A DNA stretch of 64,000 nucleotides from Bifidobacterium panos (GCF_012932445.1 NZ_JAAIIJ010000015.1:1-64000); one strand, 5' to 3'. Counted from the stretch's first letter, positions 7,685 through 18,370 are shown. Made by a program: numbers and translations. Notes: a model not told the origin generated them from the letters alone.

Positions 7685-9553
7685 TCAGGCCAGACCGGAG
7701 AGCTTGTCGATCAGCTCGGGATCTCGCGTGGCACCCTTGTCGGCGGAACGGGCGAAGGCGGCATAGGCCTTGAGAGCCTGGCTCACCTTGCGGTCGCGGT
7801 GTGCCACATAACCGTCGTCCGCTTCCAGCTCGGCGCGGCGCTGTGCCAGTTCCTCGTCGCTCAGTTCCACATTCACGCTGCGGTTTGGGATATCGATGGT
7901 GATGATGTCACCGTTTTGGATAAGCGCAATCGGGCCCTTGTTCGCCGCTTCGGGGGCGATATGGCCGATGGCCAAGCCGGAGGAGCCGCCGGAATAACGG
8001 CCATCCGTCAGCATGGCGACTTGCTTGCCGATGCCCTTGCCCTTGACGAACGAGGTGGGATAGAGCATCTCCTGCATGCCCGGGCCACCCTTCGGCCCCT
8101 CGTAGCGAATCACCAGCGCCATGCCCGGCTTCAACGTGTCGTCCAGAATCACTTCGATGGCCTGCTCCTGCGACTCGACCACCAAAGCCGGCCCGCGGAA
8201 CGTCCAAATCTCCTTCGGCACGCCGGCGGTTTTGACCACACAGCCATCGGGCGCGAGGTTGCCGCGCAACACGGCCAATCCGCCCTCGGTGACGGCCGGA
8301 TGGTCGACATCGTGGATGGCGCCGTTTTCGCGGTCGCGGTCGAGCGAATCGAACAGCGTGGTGTGCGTGAACGGATCGGGCGAGACGATGTGGCCCGGCG
8401 CGGCCAAATGCATCTGCTTGGCTTCCTCGGTGCACGTCTCACGCATGATGTCCCAGTCGGCGAGCTTGGCCTCAAGCGTCTTGTAATCGATGGAATGCAC
8501 GTCGCGATGCAGCTTGCCGGCGCGGTCGAGTTCGCCCAGAATACCGGTGATGCCGCCGGCGCGATGCACGTCGGAAATCTCCCACTCGCCCGAGGGGGAG
8601 GCCTTGCAGATGCACGGCACGGTGTGCGAGATGCGTTCGATGTCGTCCAAGGTGAAATCCACGTCGGCGGACTGCGCCATTGCCAGAATGTGCAGCACGG
8701 TGTTGGTCGAGCCGCCCATGGCCACGTCCATCGTCATGGCGTTCTCGAAAGCCTCCTTGGTGGCGATGGAGCGCGGCAGCACGGAATCGTCGTCATTGTC
8801 GTAATACTGCTTGGCGATCTTGACCACCTGCTCTGCGGCGCGCTTGAACAAATCCTTGCGATAGGCATGGGAGGCGAGGATGGTGCCGTTGCCGGGCAGC
8901 GCCAAGCCAATGGCCTCGGTCAGGCAGTTCATCGAATTGGCGGTGAACATGCCGGCGCACGAGCCGCAGGTGGGGCACACTGTTTTCTCGTAGGCGAGCA
9001 GATCCGCCTCGTCCAAGCTGTCGTCGGCGGAGGCGTACATCACATCAATCAAGTCGGTGTTCTTCTTCACGGTGCCGTCAGGCATCACCGTGGTGCCGGC
9101 CTCCATCGGGCCGCCGGAGACGAACACGGTGGGGATATTCAGACGCAGCGCGGCCATGAGCATGCCGGGCACCACTTTGTCGCAGTTCGGAATGCAGATC
9201 AGCGCGTCGGCGCAGTGCGCGTTCACCTGATATTCCACGGTATCGGCGATGATGTCGCGGCTGGGCAGCGAATAGAGCATGCCGGTGTGGCCCATGGCGA
9301 TGCCGTCGTCCACGGCCATTGTGTTGAACTCGCGCGGAATGCCGCCCGCCTCCTGAATCGCCTCGGAGACCAAACGTCCCACCTTGTTCAGGTGCACATG
9401 ACCGGGCAGGAACTCGTCGAAGGAGTTGGCAATGGCGATAATCGGCTTGCCGAAATCCTCGCCTTTCACGCCAGCGGCACGATAGAGGGCACGAGCGCCC
9501 GCGAACACACGTCCATTCATCAATTTTGCAGATCGCATTTCCATGAATCCCAT
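7685..9553 (-). CDS. ilvD: Dihydroxy-acid dehydratase
   Basis: Dehydrates 2,3-dihydroxy-isovalerate and -methylvalerate in valine, isoleucine and leucine biosynthesis. The 622-residue length is normal. Family motifs include the Fe-S cysteine segments CDKVVPG and [22 protein letters not shown], and the C-terminal [11 protein letters not shown] and TDGRYSGG. The start at 9553 is used here; in-frame ATGs at 9544 and 9538 are possible because ribosome-binding signals are weak. It lies 41 bp after the GNAT gene on the same strand. Confidence 0.95.
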   Translation of the reverse strand: MGFMEMRSAKLMNGRVFAGARALYRAAGVKGEDFGKPIIAIANSFDEFLPGHVHLNKVGRLVSEAIQEAGGIPREFNTMAVDDGIAMGHTGMLYSLPSRDIIADTVEYQVNAHCADALICIPNCDKVVPGMLMAALRLNIPTVFVSGGPMEAGTTVMPDGTVKKNTDLIDVMYASADDSLDEADLLAYEKTVCPTCGSCAGMFTANSMNCLTEAIGLALPGNGTILASHAYRKDLFKRAAEQVVKIAKQYYDNDDDSVLPRSIATKEAFENAMTMDVAMGGSTNTVLHILAMAQSADVDFTLDDIERISHTVPCICKASPSGEWEISDVHRAGGITGILGELDRAGKLHRDVHSIDYKTLEAKLADWDIMRETCTEEAKQMHLAAPGHIVSPDPFTHTTLFDSLDRDRENGAIHDVDHPAVTEGGLAVLRGNLAPDGCVVKTAGVPKEIWTFRGPALVVESQEQAIEVILDDTLKPGMALVIRYEGPKGGPGMQEMLYPTSFVKGKGIGKQVAMLTDGRYSGGSSGLAIGHIAPEAANKGPIALIQNGDIITIDIPNRSVNVELSDEELAQRRAELEADDGYVAHRDRKVSQALKAYAAFARSADKGATRDPELIDKLSGLA

Positions 9554-9594
9554 TGTGCTGGCTCAGTGGGACAACCTCGGCCGCTCTTTATAAC

Positions 9595-10107
9595 CTAGGC
9601 AATGGCAGAAGTGTCGATGCGCGTGAAGTACTCGTTGCTTGACTCATGGTCGACGCGGGCGCCGAGATGACGTTGGACGGCCAGCGAGGCGGGGTTGTCC
9701 TTATGCACGGACAGATATACTTCGCTAATGCCAAATTCATCACGCGCCTTGATGAGCAGCAGTCTCAATCCCTCGGTGGCTAACCCGCGTCCGCGCCACT
9801 CGGGAGCAATGCCATATCCAATATGCCCTGCACCTCTTTGAAGTGCATCGTTGAGTTCATGACGCAGATTGAAGATGCCAACGTAATCACCCTGATCATT
9901 CGCAAGGACGTATTTGGTGGCGGGCACCCAACCGGGTTTGAGGCCAACGCCGGCAGCCTCGTTCCTGAGATTGCGCACATATTCCGCGAAAGCAGCCCTA
10001 TCCATGCCGGCCGCAGGATTCTCGAACCCATTCTCATCCGCCGGAAACTCGCCAAACAGCGCATACGTCCGTTCCGGCTCTCCCAACCACACTTCAATCA
10101 ATTGCAT
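9595..10107 (-). CDS. GNAT-family N-acetyltransferase
   Basis: About 170 residues with a GNAT fold resembling ribosomal-protein or amino-acid acetyltransferases of the RimJ/RimL group. The acetyl-CoA-binding segment is GIAPEWRGRGLATEGLRLLL, followed by VYLSVHKDNPASLAVQRHLGA. The start at MQLIEVWLGEP (10107) fits the conserved N-terminus, but no clear ribosome-binding site is seen; upstream ATG 10134 or TTG 10152 are alternatives. It is just upstream of ilvD on the same strand. The acceptor substrate is unknown. Confidence 0.75.
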   Translation of the reverse strand: MQLIEVWLGEPERTYALFGEFPADENGFENPAAGMDRAAFAEYVRNLRNEAAGVGLKPGWVPATKYVLANDQGDYVGIFNLRHELNDALQRGAGHIGYGIAPEWRGRGLATEGLRLLLIKARDEFGISEVYLSVHKDNPASLAVQRHLGARVDHESSNEYFTRIDTSAIA

Positions 10108-10383
10108 GGGAGGAATATAGCATCTGGCGGGCATCAGCCATGTTTTCCGCAACCTACCTCATTATTCCTCTGTTGTGACGTGTAGACGGGGTATGGGATA
10201 ATTCGCAAGGTGCTTTTGCTTGGACTGGGCATCGAGATGGCGAAGAAATCGACAGGAAACGACATGCAAAGCTGGCCTTTTCGGGCCTAAAAATGGTTGC
10301 ATCATTTCAGATTGCGTCATTTCGGCTCCCGAGTCCCGCAAAACGTTGAAATTGCAACGAGTAAGACAGGATTGTAGTGTTAT

Positions 10384-12063
10384 ATGGCTGAGTTTGTGTA
10401 TCAGATGATCAAAGCGCGCAAGGCGTTTGGCGACCGCGTGATTCTTGACGATGTGACCTTGAGCTTCCTGCCGGGCGCGAAGATCGGCGTGGTGGGCCCG
10501 AACGGCATGGGCAAGTCCACGCTGCTCAAGATCATGGCGGGCTTGGAAACCGTGTCCAACGGCGAGGCCACGCTCACCCCGGGTTTCACCGTCGGCATCC
10601 TTCAGCAGGAGCCGCCGTTGGACGACACGAAAACCGTGGGCGAGAACATCAAGATGGCATTCGGCCCGATTGCCGAAAAGGTCGCTCGCTTCAACCAGAT
10701 CGGCGAGGAGATGGCCAACCCGGACGCCGATTTCGATGCCCTGATGGAAGAGATGGGCAAGCTGCAGACCGAGATCGACGCCGCCAACGGCTGGGATCTC
10801 GACTCCCAGCTCGAACAGGCGATGGACGCCCTGCAGTGCCCCGACCCGGACACCCCGGTGAACGTGTGCTCCGGTGGTGAGCGTCGCCGCGTGGCCCTGT
10901 GCAAGCTGTTGCTCGAAGCGCCCGACCTGCTGCTGCTCGACGAGCCCACCAATCACCTCGACGCCGAATCGATTCTGTGGCTCGAACAGTTCCTGCACCA
11001 ATATCAGGGTGCCGTCATTGCCGTCACCCACGACCGCTACTTCATGGACAACGTGGCCGAATGGATTTGCGAGGTCGACCGCGGTCACCTCTATCCGTAC
11101 AAGGGCAACTACTCCACCTATCTGGAGACCAAGGCCAAGCGTATGGAGATTCAGGGCGCCAAGGACGCCAAGCTCGCCAAGCGCTTGAAGGACGAACTCG
11201 ACTGGGTGCGTTCCTCGCCGAAGGCTCGTCAGGCCAAGAACAAGGCTCGTCTGGAGCGTTACGACCAGATGGAGCAGGAGGCTCGCAGCAACAAGAAGCT
11301 CGACTTCTCCGAGATTCAGATTCCCGCAGGTCCCCGCCTTGGCTCGCAGGTGCTGGAGGCCAGCCACATCCACAAGGCCTTCGGCGACCGCGTGCTCATC
11401 GACGACCTGAGCTTCACCCTGCCGCGCAACGGCATCGTCGGCGTGATCGGCCCCAACGGCGTGGGCAAGTCCACGCTGTTCAAGACCATCGTGGGGTTGG
11501 AGCCGCTGACGTCCGGCGAGCTCAAGGTGGGCGACACCGTCAAGATCAGTTATGTGGATCAGAACCGCGCCGGTCTCGACCCGAACAAGAACCTGTGGGA
11601 GGCCGTTTCGGACGGACTGGACTTCATCGAAGTCGCCGGCGTCGAGGTGCCCACCCGCGCCTACGTGGCCAGCTTCGGTTTCAAAGGCTCCGACCAGCAG
11701 AAGCTCACCGGTGTGCTCTCCGGCGGCGAGCGCAACCGCCTGAACCTGGCCCTCACCTTGAAGCAGGGCGGCAACCTCCTCCTGCTTGACGAGCCCACCA
11801 ATGACCTCGACGTGGAAACCTTGGAATCGCTGGAGAACGCGCTGTTGCAATTCCCCGGCTGCGCCGTGGTGATCTCCCACGACCGCTGGTTCCTCGACCG
11901 CGTTGCCACGCACATCCTCGCGTGGGAGGGCGACGACGACAACCCGGCCAAATGGTACTGGTTCGAGGGCAACTTCCAGTCCTATCAGGAAAACAAGGTC
12001 GCCCGCCTCGGTGAGGACGCCGCCCGCCCGCACCGCCTCCATAAGAAGCTCGTCCGCAGCTGA
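10384..12063 (+). CDS. ettA: ABC-F protein, energy-dependent translational throttle EttA
   Basis: A 559-residue soluble protein with two ABC ATPase domains and no membrane segment. It binds the ribosomal E site and gates entry into elongation according to the ATP/ADP ratio. Walker A motifs are GPNGMGKSTLL and GPNGVGKSTLF, signatures are CSGGERRRVAL and LSGGERNRLNLAL, and Walker B motifs are LLLLDEPTNHLD and LLLLDEPTNDLD. The linker with KAKRMEIQGAKDAKLAKRLKDELDWVRSSPKARQAK is the EttA-type interdomain arm. The 231 bp upstream carry no gene; a weak TTGAAA box at 10346 may belong to its promoter. Confidence 0.95.
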   Translation: MAEFVYQMIKARKAFGDRVILDDVTLSFLPGAKIGVVGPNGMGKSTLLKIMAGLETVSNGEATLTPGFTVGILQQEPPLDDTKTVGENIKMAFGPIAEKVARFNQIGEEMANPDADFDALMEEMGKLQTEIDAANGWDLDSQLEQAMDALQCPDPDTPVNVCSGGERRRVALCKLLLEAPDLLLLDEPTNHLDAESILWLEQFLHQYQGAVIAVTHDRYFMDNVAEWICEVDRGHLYPYKGNYSTYLETKAKRMEIQGAKDAKLAKRLKDELDWVRSSPKARQAKNKARLERYDQMEQEARSNKKLDFSEIQIPAGPRLGSQVLEASHIHKAFGDRVLIDDLSFTLPRNGIVGVIGPNGVGKSTLFKTIVGLEPLTSGELKVGDTVKISYVDQNRAGLDPNKNLWEAVSDGLDFIEVAGVEVPTRAYVASFGFKGSDQQKLTGVLSGGERNRLNLALTLKQGGNLLLLDEPTNDLDVETLESLENALLQFPGCAVVISHDRWFLDRVATHILAWEGDDDNPAKWYWFEGNFQSYQENKVARLGEDAARPHRLHKKLVRS

Positions 12064-12080
12064 TTGCCTCCACTTAGCCG

Positions 12081-12120
12081 ACGGCCGGCGATTCCCCGAA
12101 CAAGAGGAATCACCGGCCGT
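12081..12120 (+). terminator. Hairpin terminator after ettA
   Basis: The 15-base arms ACGGCCGGCGATTCC and GGAATCACCGGCCGT pair with one mismatch around a 10-nt loop, 17 bp after the stop codon. The T-tract is weak. Confidence 0.65.
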
Positions 12121-12189
12121 TCGTATCCATGCGGTTGTGCATGTCCTGACGCGGGTTTCCCGGGGTGACACGCCACAAAGTAAAACGAA

Positions 12190-12219
12190 TTGACAAAGTG
12201 GTCCCGAACGCCGTACCAT
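12190..12219 (+). promoter_or_regulatory. Promoter of xylA
   Basis: TTGACA (12190-12195) and TACCAT (12214-12219) are 18 bp apart, about 75 bp before the xylA start. AAGTAAAACG just upstream (12178-12187) also occurs at 35733-35742 between xylB and the ROK gene. Confidence 0.6.
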
Positions 12220-12296
12220 ATACCCTGCAAGGGGAGTGGTGCACCCGAAAGTAGCGCCAAAGACAGCAATTATTGCCACACAGCAAAGGAGCAATT

Positions 12297-13643
12297 ATGG
12301 GTCTGTGGGACTTCGATAAGATCGAGTACGTCGGCCGTCAGAATGGGCCGAAGGAGGAACTCGGTTTCCACTATTATGATGCCGACAAGGTTGTCGCCGG
12401 CAAGAAGATGAAGGATTGGCTGCGCTTCGGCGTTGCTTGGTGGCACACTTTCGACCAGGAACTGGTCGACCCGTTCGGCACCGGCACCTCCCAGCGCCCG
12501 TGGTACGGCAAGTATTCCAACGCTCAGGATGAGGCTCTGGCCAAGGTCGATTACGCCTTCGAGTTCTTCTCCAAGCTCGGTGTGGAGTACTTCTGCTTCC
12601 ATGATCGCGACATTGCCCCCGAAGGCGACACCCTGCGCGAGACCAACAAGAACCTCGACCAGGTGGTCGACAAGATCGAAGAGAACATGAAGTCCACCGG
12701 CATCAAGCTGCTGTGGAACACCTCTTCGCTGTTTACCAACCCGCGCTTCGTTTCCGGCGCTTCCACCTCGCCGTTCGCCGACATTTACGCTTACTCCGGC
12801 GGCCAGCTGAAGCACTCCCTGGAGATCGCCAAGCGCCTGGGCGCCGAGAACTACGTGTTCTGGGGCGGCCGTGAAGGCTACGAGAACCTGTGGAACACGC
12901 AGATGAAGCGTGAGCAGGAGCACATGGCCAAGTTCTTCCACATGTGCCATGAGTACGCCAAGGAAATCGGCCTGGACGCCCAGTTCCTGATCGAGCCGAA
13001 GGCCAAGGAACCGACGATGCACCAGTACGACTTCGATGCCGCCACTGCCATCGCCTTCCTGAAGACCTACGACATCGACTTCATGAAGCTGAACCTGGAA
13101 GGCAACCACGCCAACCTGGCCGGCCACACCTACCAGCACGAGATCCGCACCGCCCGCGAGGCTGGCGTGCTCGGCTCCCTCGATGCCAACCAGGGTGACA
13201 AGCTCATCGGCTGGGATATGGACGAGTTCCCGACCGACCTGTACGAGACCTCCACCGTGATGTGGGAAGTCCTCGCCGAAGGCCAGATTGGCCCTCACGG
13301 CGGCCTGAACTTCGACGCCAAGCCGCGCCGTACCTCCTTCTACGCCGAGGATCTGTTCCGTTCCCACATCGCCGGCATGGATTCCTTCGCGGCCGGCCTC
13401 CTGGTTGCTGCCAAGATGCACGAGGACAAGTTCATCGAGAACCTGCAGGCCGAGCGTTACAGCTCCTACGAGTCCGGCGTCGGCGCCACCATCGACAACG
13501 GCACCGCCACGCTGGCTTCCCTGGAGGAGTACGCTCTGGACATCCCGCAGGCCAAGCTCATCGAGGCCACCAAGTCCGATCACCTCGAGTCCGTCAAGGC
13601 CACGATCAACAACTACATCGTTGACGCCCTTGCCGCGGCCTGA
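12297..13643 (+). CDS. xylA: Xylose isomerase
   Basis: Converts D-xylose to D-xylulose, the first cytoplasmic step toward the fructose-6-phosphate phosphoketolase pathway. The 448-residue product begins [13 protein letters not shown]; the ATG at 12297 has AAAGGAG seven bases upstream, whereas an earlier in-frame start at 12273 has none. The catalytic pair His102/Asp105 lies in [13 protein letters not shown], the [10 protein letters not shown] motif is intact, and metal ligands lie in EPKAKEPT and [14 protein letters not shown]. It is the longer class II form. XylB lies 20 kb away. Confidence 0.97.
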   Translation: MGLWDFDKIEYVGRQNGPKEELGFHYYDADKVVAGKKMKDWLRFGVAWWHTFDQELVDPFGTGTSQRPWYGKYSNAQDEALAKVDYAFEFFSKLGVEYFCFHDRDIAPEGDTLRETNKNLDQVVDKIEENMKSTGIKLLWNTSSLFTNPRFVSGASTSPFADIYAYSGGQLKHSLEIAKRLGAENYVFWGGREGYENLWNTQMKREQEHMAKFFHMCHEYAKEIGLDAQFLIEPKAKEPTMHQYDFDAATAIAFLKTYDIDFMKLNLEGNHANLAGHTYQHEIRTAREAGVLGSLDANQGDKLIGWDMDEFPTDLYETSTVMWEVLAEGQIGPHGGLNFDAKPRRTSFYAEDLFRSHIAGMDSFAAGLLVAAKMHEDKFIENLQAERYSSYESGVGATIDNGTATLASLEEYALDIPQAKLIEATKSDHLESVKATINNYIVDALAAA

Positions 13644-13699
13644 GTTTAGGGATTCGGCAGCCTGACCCGGCTGTGACAGGGTCGACAATATAGCGCAAA

Positions 13700-13774
13700 G
13701 CCGGGGCGGCGATTGCCCCGGCCAGCGCCCTTCCTTCCAAGCATGAGGTCGTCCACCGGCAAAATCGCCGGTGG
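13700..13774 (+). terminator. Two successive hairpins after xylA
   Basis: GCCGGGGC/GCCCCGGC (13700-13722) and CCACCGGC/GCCGGTGG (13753-13774) form strong stems. The second is soon followed by GTGTTTTTC. They separate xylA from the GH43 gene. Confidence 0.65.
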
Positions 13775-13799
13775 GCGGCTTCGTGTTTTTCAAGCAAAT

Positions 13800-13810
13800 C
13801 GAAACTTTCG
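13800..13810. promoter_or_regulatory. LacI-type operator before the first GH43 gene
   Basis: CGAAACTTTCG is the same 11-bp palindrome as found twice upstream of the LacI regulator at 15665-16720, and with one mismatch before the SBP gene. It lies 35 bp before the GH43 start. Confidence 0.65.
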
Positions 13811-13844
13811 GCTGTGGCGATGAAGCCACGCATAAGGTGCACCC

Positions 13845-15539
13845 ATGACGAAAACAACCATCATCACTAATCCGATTCTCAGTGGAATGTATCCGGATCC
13901 CAGTTGGATTTGGGATGCCTCATACCAGCGGATTGCACTCGTCAACTCCTCGTTTGAACTTGTCCCAGGCCTGCCGATTCACATTTCGACAGATCTGGTG
14001 CACTGGGAACATGTCGCGGACGTCATCAATGCCGACATGGCCCGTCGTTTGCTGATTCCGTTTGTCGAGGATTCCGGTGGCGTCTACGCACCCACCTTGC
14101 GCAAGATTCGCGGCAAATACGTGATTGCCTGCACCATCGCCCGTATCAACGAGGAAAAGGCACTTGCGGGTGGCTGTTCGCAAGATGAGCTGGCTGCGGC
14201 CCGTTGCGCACAGGGCAATTTTATTCTCGTGGCGGATGCAATTGAGGGACCGTGGCGCGGCCCGTTTTGGATTTCGGGTGCCGAAGGCATCGATCCGGAT
14301 GTTTTCGAGGATAAGGATGGAGTCGTGTACTGGACGCAGACCCGTCCTGCCATCCATCCACAGTGGGAGGGGCAGACGGAAGTCTGGACGCAGCGCATCG
14401 ACCCGAACAGCTGGACCCTGATTGAAGACGGAAAACCTACCGGAATCGGTAAAACCATTATCTGGCGCGGATACGGCATGGAGGCAGTGTGGGCTGAGGG
14501 ACCGCATCTGTATCGAATCGGCGACTATGTGTATCTGATGACCGCCGAAGGCGGCACGAGTTTCGAGCATAGCGAGATGGCCATGCGTATTTATGCGCCG
14601 GACGGCCTGTGCGAGGCCTATGCCGAGTATGAGCAGGAGGTGTTCCAAGCCGGTGAACGTATCCCATCGGTTCGTGAAAACGAGCGGTGCTATCTGGGTC
14701 AGAATGTTCGCGCCTTCCATGCGAACAAAAAGAATCCGATCCTTACGCACCGCCATCTGGGTCTGTCGGAATCGCTGCAATGCGTCGGACATTCCGATCT
14801 GCTGCAGCATTCGACGCTGGGATGGTGGTTGGTGTGTCTCGGCGTGCGTGAGACCCGGGGGGAGAACGCGGGCGAGTTGTTGAGCTATCTCGGCAGGGAG
14901 AGTTTCGTCGCGCCTGTTTCATGGGAGCATAATCCCGCCGATTGGAAGTTGGATGGTTCCGAAGCGTCGGTGCACACTGGAACCGACCCCGGTTGGCCGG
15001 TCATATGCGACGGCTTCGGACGGCTGCCTGATGAGATCGGGGTCGCTGTATCGGACAACGGGCAAGTACTTTATGACCCATTTGCAGGTTCATCGTATGA
15101 GGAATCCAGCCCGGTGCTGCTGGAAGTCTCGGGCGACGCTGAGGATGTGATGATTGTCCGTGACGCGTCCGATGTGAAATATCGACGGATTGCAGGATTG
15201 CCGTGTCTGATGCCGGTGCCGCATGAGGGGTCGCTGGTGATTCGGCAGAATTCCGCGAACTGCGTGAAGTTCACGATGCGCGACGCGCATGTCGAATGCG
15301 AAACCGTCATTGACGGCAATGTGCAGGCACATCCCAAGGCTGAAACGCGCCCGTCGACTCGGGCGGCGGTGCTGTTCGACCAAAACCGTCTGTCGGTTAT
15401 TGCCGGGCTGGAAAGCGATCTGGTCGATCCGAACGCGTTCGTGGAGAACGGTTACGTCTTGGCTTGCTATGATGCGCGATTCCTGAGCACCGAATGGGCT
15501 GGCGGCTTTGTCGGCTGCATGGCAGGTTACGTCGAATAG
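13845..15539 (+). CDS. GH43 beta-xylosidase / arabinofuranosidase
   Basis: A 564-residue cytoplasmic enzyme with an N-terminal five-bladed propeller and a C-terminal beta-sandwich. The general base Asp18 is in MYPDPSW, the pKa-modulating Asp is in EGIDPDVFED, and the acid Glu is in WAEGPHLYRI. The family removes xylose or arabinose from xylo- or arabinoxylo-oligosaccharides; which of the two cannot be told here. It is followed convergently by the LacI regulator and carries that regulator's operator upstream, so it belongs to the xylo-oligosaccharide regulon. Confidence 0.85.
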   Translation: MTKTTIITNPILSGMYPDPSWIWDASYQRIALVNSSFELVPGLPIHISTDLVHWEHVADVINADMARRLLIPFVEDSGGVYAPTLRKIRGKYVIACTIARINEEKALAGGCSQDELAAARCAQGNFILVADAIEGPWRGPFWISGAEGIDPDVFEDKDGVVYWTQTRPAIHPQWEGQTEVWTQRIDPNSWTLIEDGKPTGIGKTIIWRGYGMEAVWAEGPHLYRIGDYVYLMTAEGGTSFEHSEMAMRIYAPDGLCEAYAEYEQEVFQAGERIPSVRENERCYLGQNVRAFHANKKNPILTHRHLGLSESLQCVGHSDLLQHSTLGWWLVCLGVRETRGENAGELLSYLGRESFVAPVSWEHNPADWKLDGSEASVHTGTDPGWPVICDGFGRLPDEIGVAVSDNGQVLYDPFAGSSYEESSPVLLEVSGDAEDVMIVRDASDVKYRRIAGLPCLMPVPHEGSLVIRQNSANCVKFTMRDAHVECETVIDGNVQAHPKAETRPSTRAAVLFDQNRLSVIAGLESDLVDPNAFVENGYVLACYDARFLSTEWAGGFVGCMAGYVE

Positions 15540-15664
15540 AAGGATGTTCGGCGTTTCTCTGGTTGGTACCTCAGCGGTGTGCGCGGCTCTTTGCGGTCGC
15601 GCACATTATGGGGTGCTTGCCTGTGGTGCGATTGTTATGCGGGGAAGCCTTGGCAGCATTTGCT

Positions 15665-16720
15665 TCAGCGACGCTGTTTCGCTCGGTTCGCCGCATGTGG
15701 CTCGCTGGTGCTGCCTCGCACGATCAGGCTCGTCGGCATGATGACATGCGGTTGCAGCACGTCTCCCTCCTTCATTGCCTCCACGAGCATGCGCACTGCA
15801 GTGCGCGCCATGTCCTGCAGCGGTTGCTTAACCGTGGTCAGTGCGGGGCCTAGGAAAGCGGCTGTTTGCACATCATCGAAGCCGACGATCGACAAATCCT
15901 CCGGAACGCGAAGATTCAGCTGGCGGGCCGCCTCATATACACCCATGGCTTGCAGGTCGTTGCCGGCGAAGATAGCCGTTGGTCGATTCGGCTGCTGCAG
16001 CAGGGATATGGCTTGCGCGTAACCGCCGGGTGTGGTGAAATCCCCTTCGGTGATGAGTTCGGGGTCGGCTTCGATGCCTTGCTCGGCCAGTGCCGACGTA
16101 TAGCCGTCATGGCGGGCTTTGGAGCACATCATCTCTCCCGGCCCGGTAATGATGCCGATGCGCGTGTGGCCGAGCGCGAGCAGATGTCGGGTGGCGCTCA
16201 CGCCGCCGGTCCAGTTGTCGGCCTGCACGGACAATGTGGTTGGCTCAGGATCGCCGAAGGGGTCGAAAAGCACGAAAGGAATGCCGCGGGAGCGCAGCTT
16301 GTTCTGCTCGATGCGTGTCAGATTGGAGAAGACGAGGATGGCGCCGGCTGTCTGTCTGCGCAGCATGTTGTCGATCCAAGAGGAGTCAGGGTGTTTGCGG
16401 CTACCGCCTTCCGTGGTGATGACGCTCAGGGCGTGCAATTTGGCTTCACGGATGGTGCCGCGCATGACTTCCAATGCCCATACGTTGTCGAAATCCTGGA
16501 AGACGATTTCAATCAGTTGCTGATTCTTGCCGACCGTTGCCTTGCGTGAATAGCCGTATTTGTTAAGGGCTGCGTTGATGGCTTGGCGGGTGTCTTCGGA
16601 TACGTCGGCTCTCCCGTTGAGTGCCTTGGATACGGTGGCTAGGGAATATCCCGTTTCCTTGGCGATGTCGGCCAGCCGGATGGAGCTCTTTTTGTTCTGT
16701 TTGCGTGTGCTTGTATTCAT
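15665..16720 (-). CDS. LacI-family regulator of xylo-oligosaccharide genes
   Basis: A 351-residue repressor. The helix-turn-helix is in SIRLADIAKETGYSLATVSKALNGRADVSEDT and the effector domain runs from LIEIVFQDFDN onward, including GIITGPGEMMC and DDVQTAAFLGPALTTVKQPL. The start at 16720 has GAAAGAG upstream on its strand; longer readings into the promoter were rejected. It is divergent from the SBP/permease operon. CGAAASTTTCG palindromes sit in its own promoter, before the SBP gene and before the GH43 at 13845. The likely inducer is xylose or a xylo-oligosaccharide. Confidence 0.9.
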   Translation of the reverse strand: MNTSTRKQNKKSSIRLADIAKETGYSLATVSKALNGRADVSEDTRQAINAALNKYGYSRKATVGKNQQLIEIVFQDFDNVWALEVMRGTIREAKLHALSVITTEGGSRKHPDSSWIDNMLRRQTAGAILVFSNLTRIEQNKLRSRGIPFVLFDPFGDPEPTTLSVQADNWTGGVSATRHLLALGHTRIGIITGPGEMMCSKARHDGYTSALAEQGIEADPELITEGDFTTPGGYAQAISLLQQPNRPTAIFAGNDLQAMGVYEAARQLNLRVPEDLSIVGFDDVQTAAFLGPALTTVKQPLQDMARTAVRMLVEAMKEGDVLQPHVIMPTSLIVRGSTSEPHAANRAKQRR

Positions 16721-16760
16721 GGGAAACTCTTTCTGATATTCATTATACGCGAAAAACCTA

Positions 16761-16794
16761 CGAAAGTTTCGATTTAAGATATTCGAAACTTTCG
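16761..16794. promoter_or_regulatory. Twin LacI operators upstream of the regulator
   Basis: CGAAAGTTTCG (16761-16771) and CGAAACTTTCG (16784-16794) are 23 bp apart centre to centre, between the divergent LacI and SBP genes. A minus-strand TATAAT (16747-16742) lies next to them, fitting autoregulation. Confidence 0.75.
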
Positions 16795-16864
16795 AACGAT
16801 GATATGAGCTGAAAATCGTTGAAATTGCAATAAAAAGATAGTTGGTTATCTGATTTAACAAAAC

Positions 16865-16926
16865 TTGACTCTGTAGATTTAAGTCGGATATTCTATAGCT
16901 ACAACGAAAAAGGAACGAGAGTTTCG
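16865..16926 (+). promoter_or_regulatory. Promoter and operator of the SBP operon
   Basis: TTGACT (16865-16870) and TATTCT (16889-16894) are 18 bp apart. CGAGAGTTTCG (16916-16926), one mismatch from the LacI palindrome, lies just downstream where it would block transcription. Confidence 0.65.
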
Positions 16927-17072
16927 AAAATGGGAGCCAATGATTGATCACCCATCTGTCATGGAACTTCATGATGTCGCGAAGTCGCGGCTTTCACTAT
17001 TTCATGCCATAGGATTATTCGTCCCGTCGTTGTCATCATTCGCCGATGATGATTGTTAATAAGGAGGAGATA

Positions 17073-18347
17073 ATGAAGCTCAAGACTATCGCGGCTGCAA
17101 CGCTTGCCGTGGCCACCATGTTCAGCATGGCTGCCTGCGGCTCCAGCAAAGGCGCGAAGGACGACACTACCATCACGTTCTGGCATAACGCCACCGCTGG
17201 TGAAGGCAAGCAGTATTGGGAGGATTTGGCTGCGGCCTTCGAGGAGAAGACTGGCACGAAGGTTGAGATTCAGGCCATCCAGAATGAGGATTTCGAAGGC
17301 AAGCTCACCACTGCCATGCAGGATCCGAGTTCCGGTCCGGATGTGTATATGGACCTTGGTGGAGCCAAGACCAAGGACATGATCGATGCCGGTCAGGTCA
17401 TGGATTTGACCGATAAGATCAGCGATACCGTCAAGAAGCAGATGGCTTTCTCGCTGAAGTCCTTCACCTATGACGACAAGGTCTATGGCGTTCCGGTCAC
17501 CGTTCAGCCCGGTGGTATTTGGTATTCCAAGGATCTGTTCAAGCAGGCTGGCATCGAGGAGGTTCCCTCCACGTTCTCCGAACTGAAGGCTGACATTCAG
17601 AAGCTGCGTGACACAGGCATCGAACCGATCGCCCTCGGCGGCAAGGATGCATGGCCGGCGGGTCACTGGTATTACTGGCTCTCCCTGCGCGAGTGCTCCG
17701 TTGAGGCCTATTCCAAGGGCGTCAACGAGAAAGACTTCTCCGACACCTGTTGGACAAAGGCAGCTGACGATCTCAAGGAACTGCTCGATATCAACGCCTT
17801 CAACGAGGGCTTCCTGACCACCACCGCGCAGCAGGGCGCAAGCTCTTCCGCGGGTCTGCTCGCCAATCACAAGGCGGCCATGGAGCTCATGGGCACTTGG
17901 GAACCGGGTGTGATCAAGGATTTGACCGCCGACAAGGAACCGCTGGCCGATCTTGGTTTCTTCGCCTTCCCGGAAGTCGATGGCGGCAAGGGTGAAAGCG
18001 GCGCTCTGATGGGCGCTGCCACCGGTTTCGCCGTCAATCCATCCGCTCCGCAAGCTGCCGTGGACTTCGTCAACTTCATGGCCGAGAAGGACAACCAAGA
18101 GAAGTACGCCACCGCGTTCAGCACGATTCCGGCTTCCGCTGAAGCCTACGACGTGGTCACCGATGAGAACCTCAAGGAAATCATTGAGGCCATGAGCAAG
18201 TCCGATGATATGCAGCTGTGGATGGATACCGCCCTTGGCGGCAATATCGGCAACGCTCTCAACTCCGGTGTGGTGAACCTCCTGTCCGGGCAGGGCACTT
18301 CCGCCGACATCGTCAAGGCGATGAAGGATGCCGCAGCCAAGGGCTGA
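17073..18347 (+). CDS. Xylo-oligosaccharide ABC importer, solute-binding lipoprotein
   Basis: A 424-residue family-1 extracellular binding protein. The signal peptide ends in a lipobox (MFSMAAC, Cys22), so it is anchored to the outer face of the membrane. The start at 17073 is set by AAGGAGGAG; an earlier in-frame ATG at 17046 has no ribosome-binding site. The mature part ([28 protein letters not shown]) is typical of CUT1 oligosaccharide-binding proteins. It is followed by two permease genes and a xylosidase gene, so arabinoxylo- or xylo-oligosaccharides are the likely ligands. Confidence 0.9.
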   Translation: MKLKTIAAATLAVATMFSMAACGSSKGAKDDTTITFWHNATAGEGKQYWEDLAAAFEEKTGTKVEIQAIQNEDFEGKLTTAMQDPSSGPDVYMDLGGAKTKDMIDAGQVMDLTDKISDTVKKQMAFSLKSFTYDDKVYGVPVTVQPGGIWYSKDLFKQAGIEEVPSTFSELKADIQKLRDTGIEPIALGGKDAWPAGHWYYWLSLRECSVEAYSKGVNEKDFSDTCWTKAADDLKELLDINAFNEGFLTTTAQQGASSSAGLLANHKAAMELMGTWEPGVIKDLTADKEPLADLGFFAFPEVDGGKGESGALMGAATGFAVNPSAPQAAVDFVNFMAEKDNQEKYATAFSTIPASAEAYDVVTDENLKEIIEAMSKSDDMQLWMDTALGGNIGNALNSGVVNLLSGQGTSADIVKAMKDAAAKG

Positions 18348-18370
18348 CGACAGAGGCTAGCTAACTGACG

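Noticed and set aside
7676-9598. 640-residue plus-strand open frame over ilvD
   Set aside because: Antisense shadow of a full-length conserved enzyme.
10162-12294. 710-residue minus-strand open frame over ettA
   Set aside because: Antisense shadow of a protein with two intact ABC domains.
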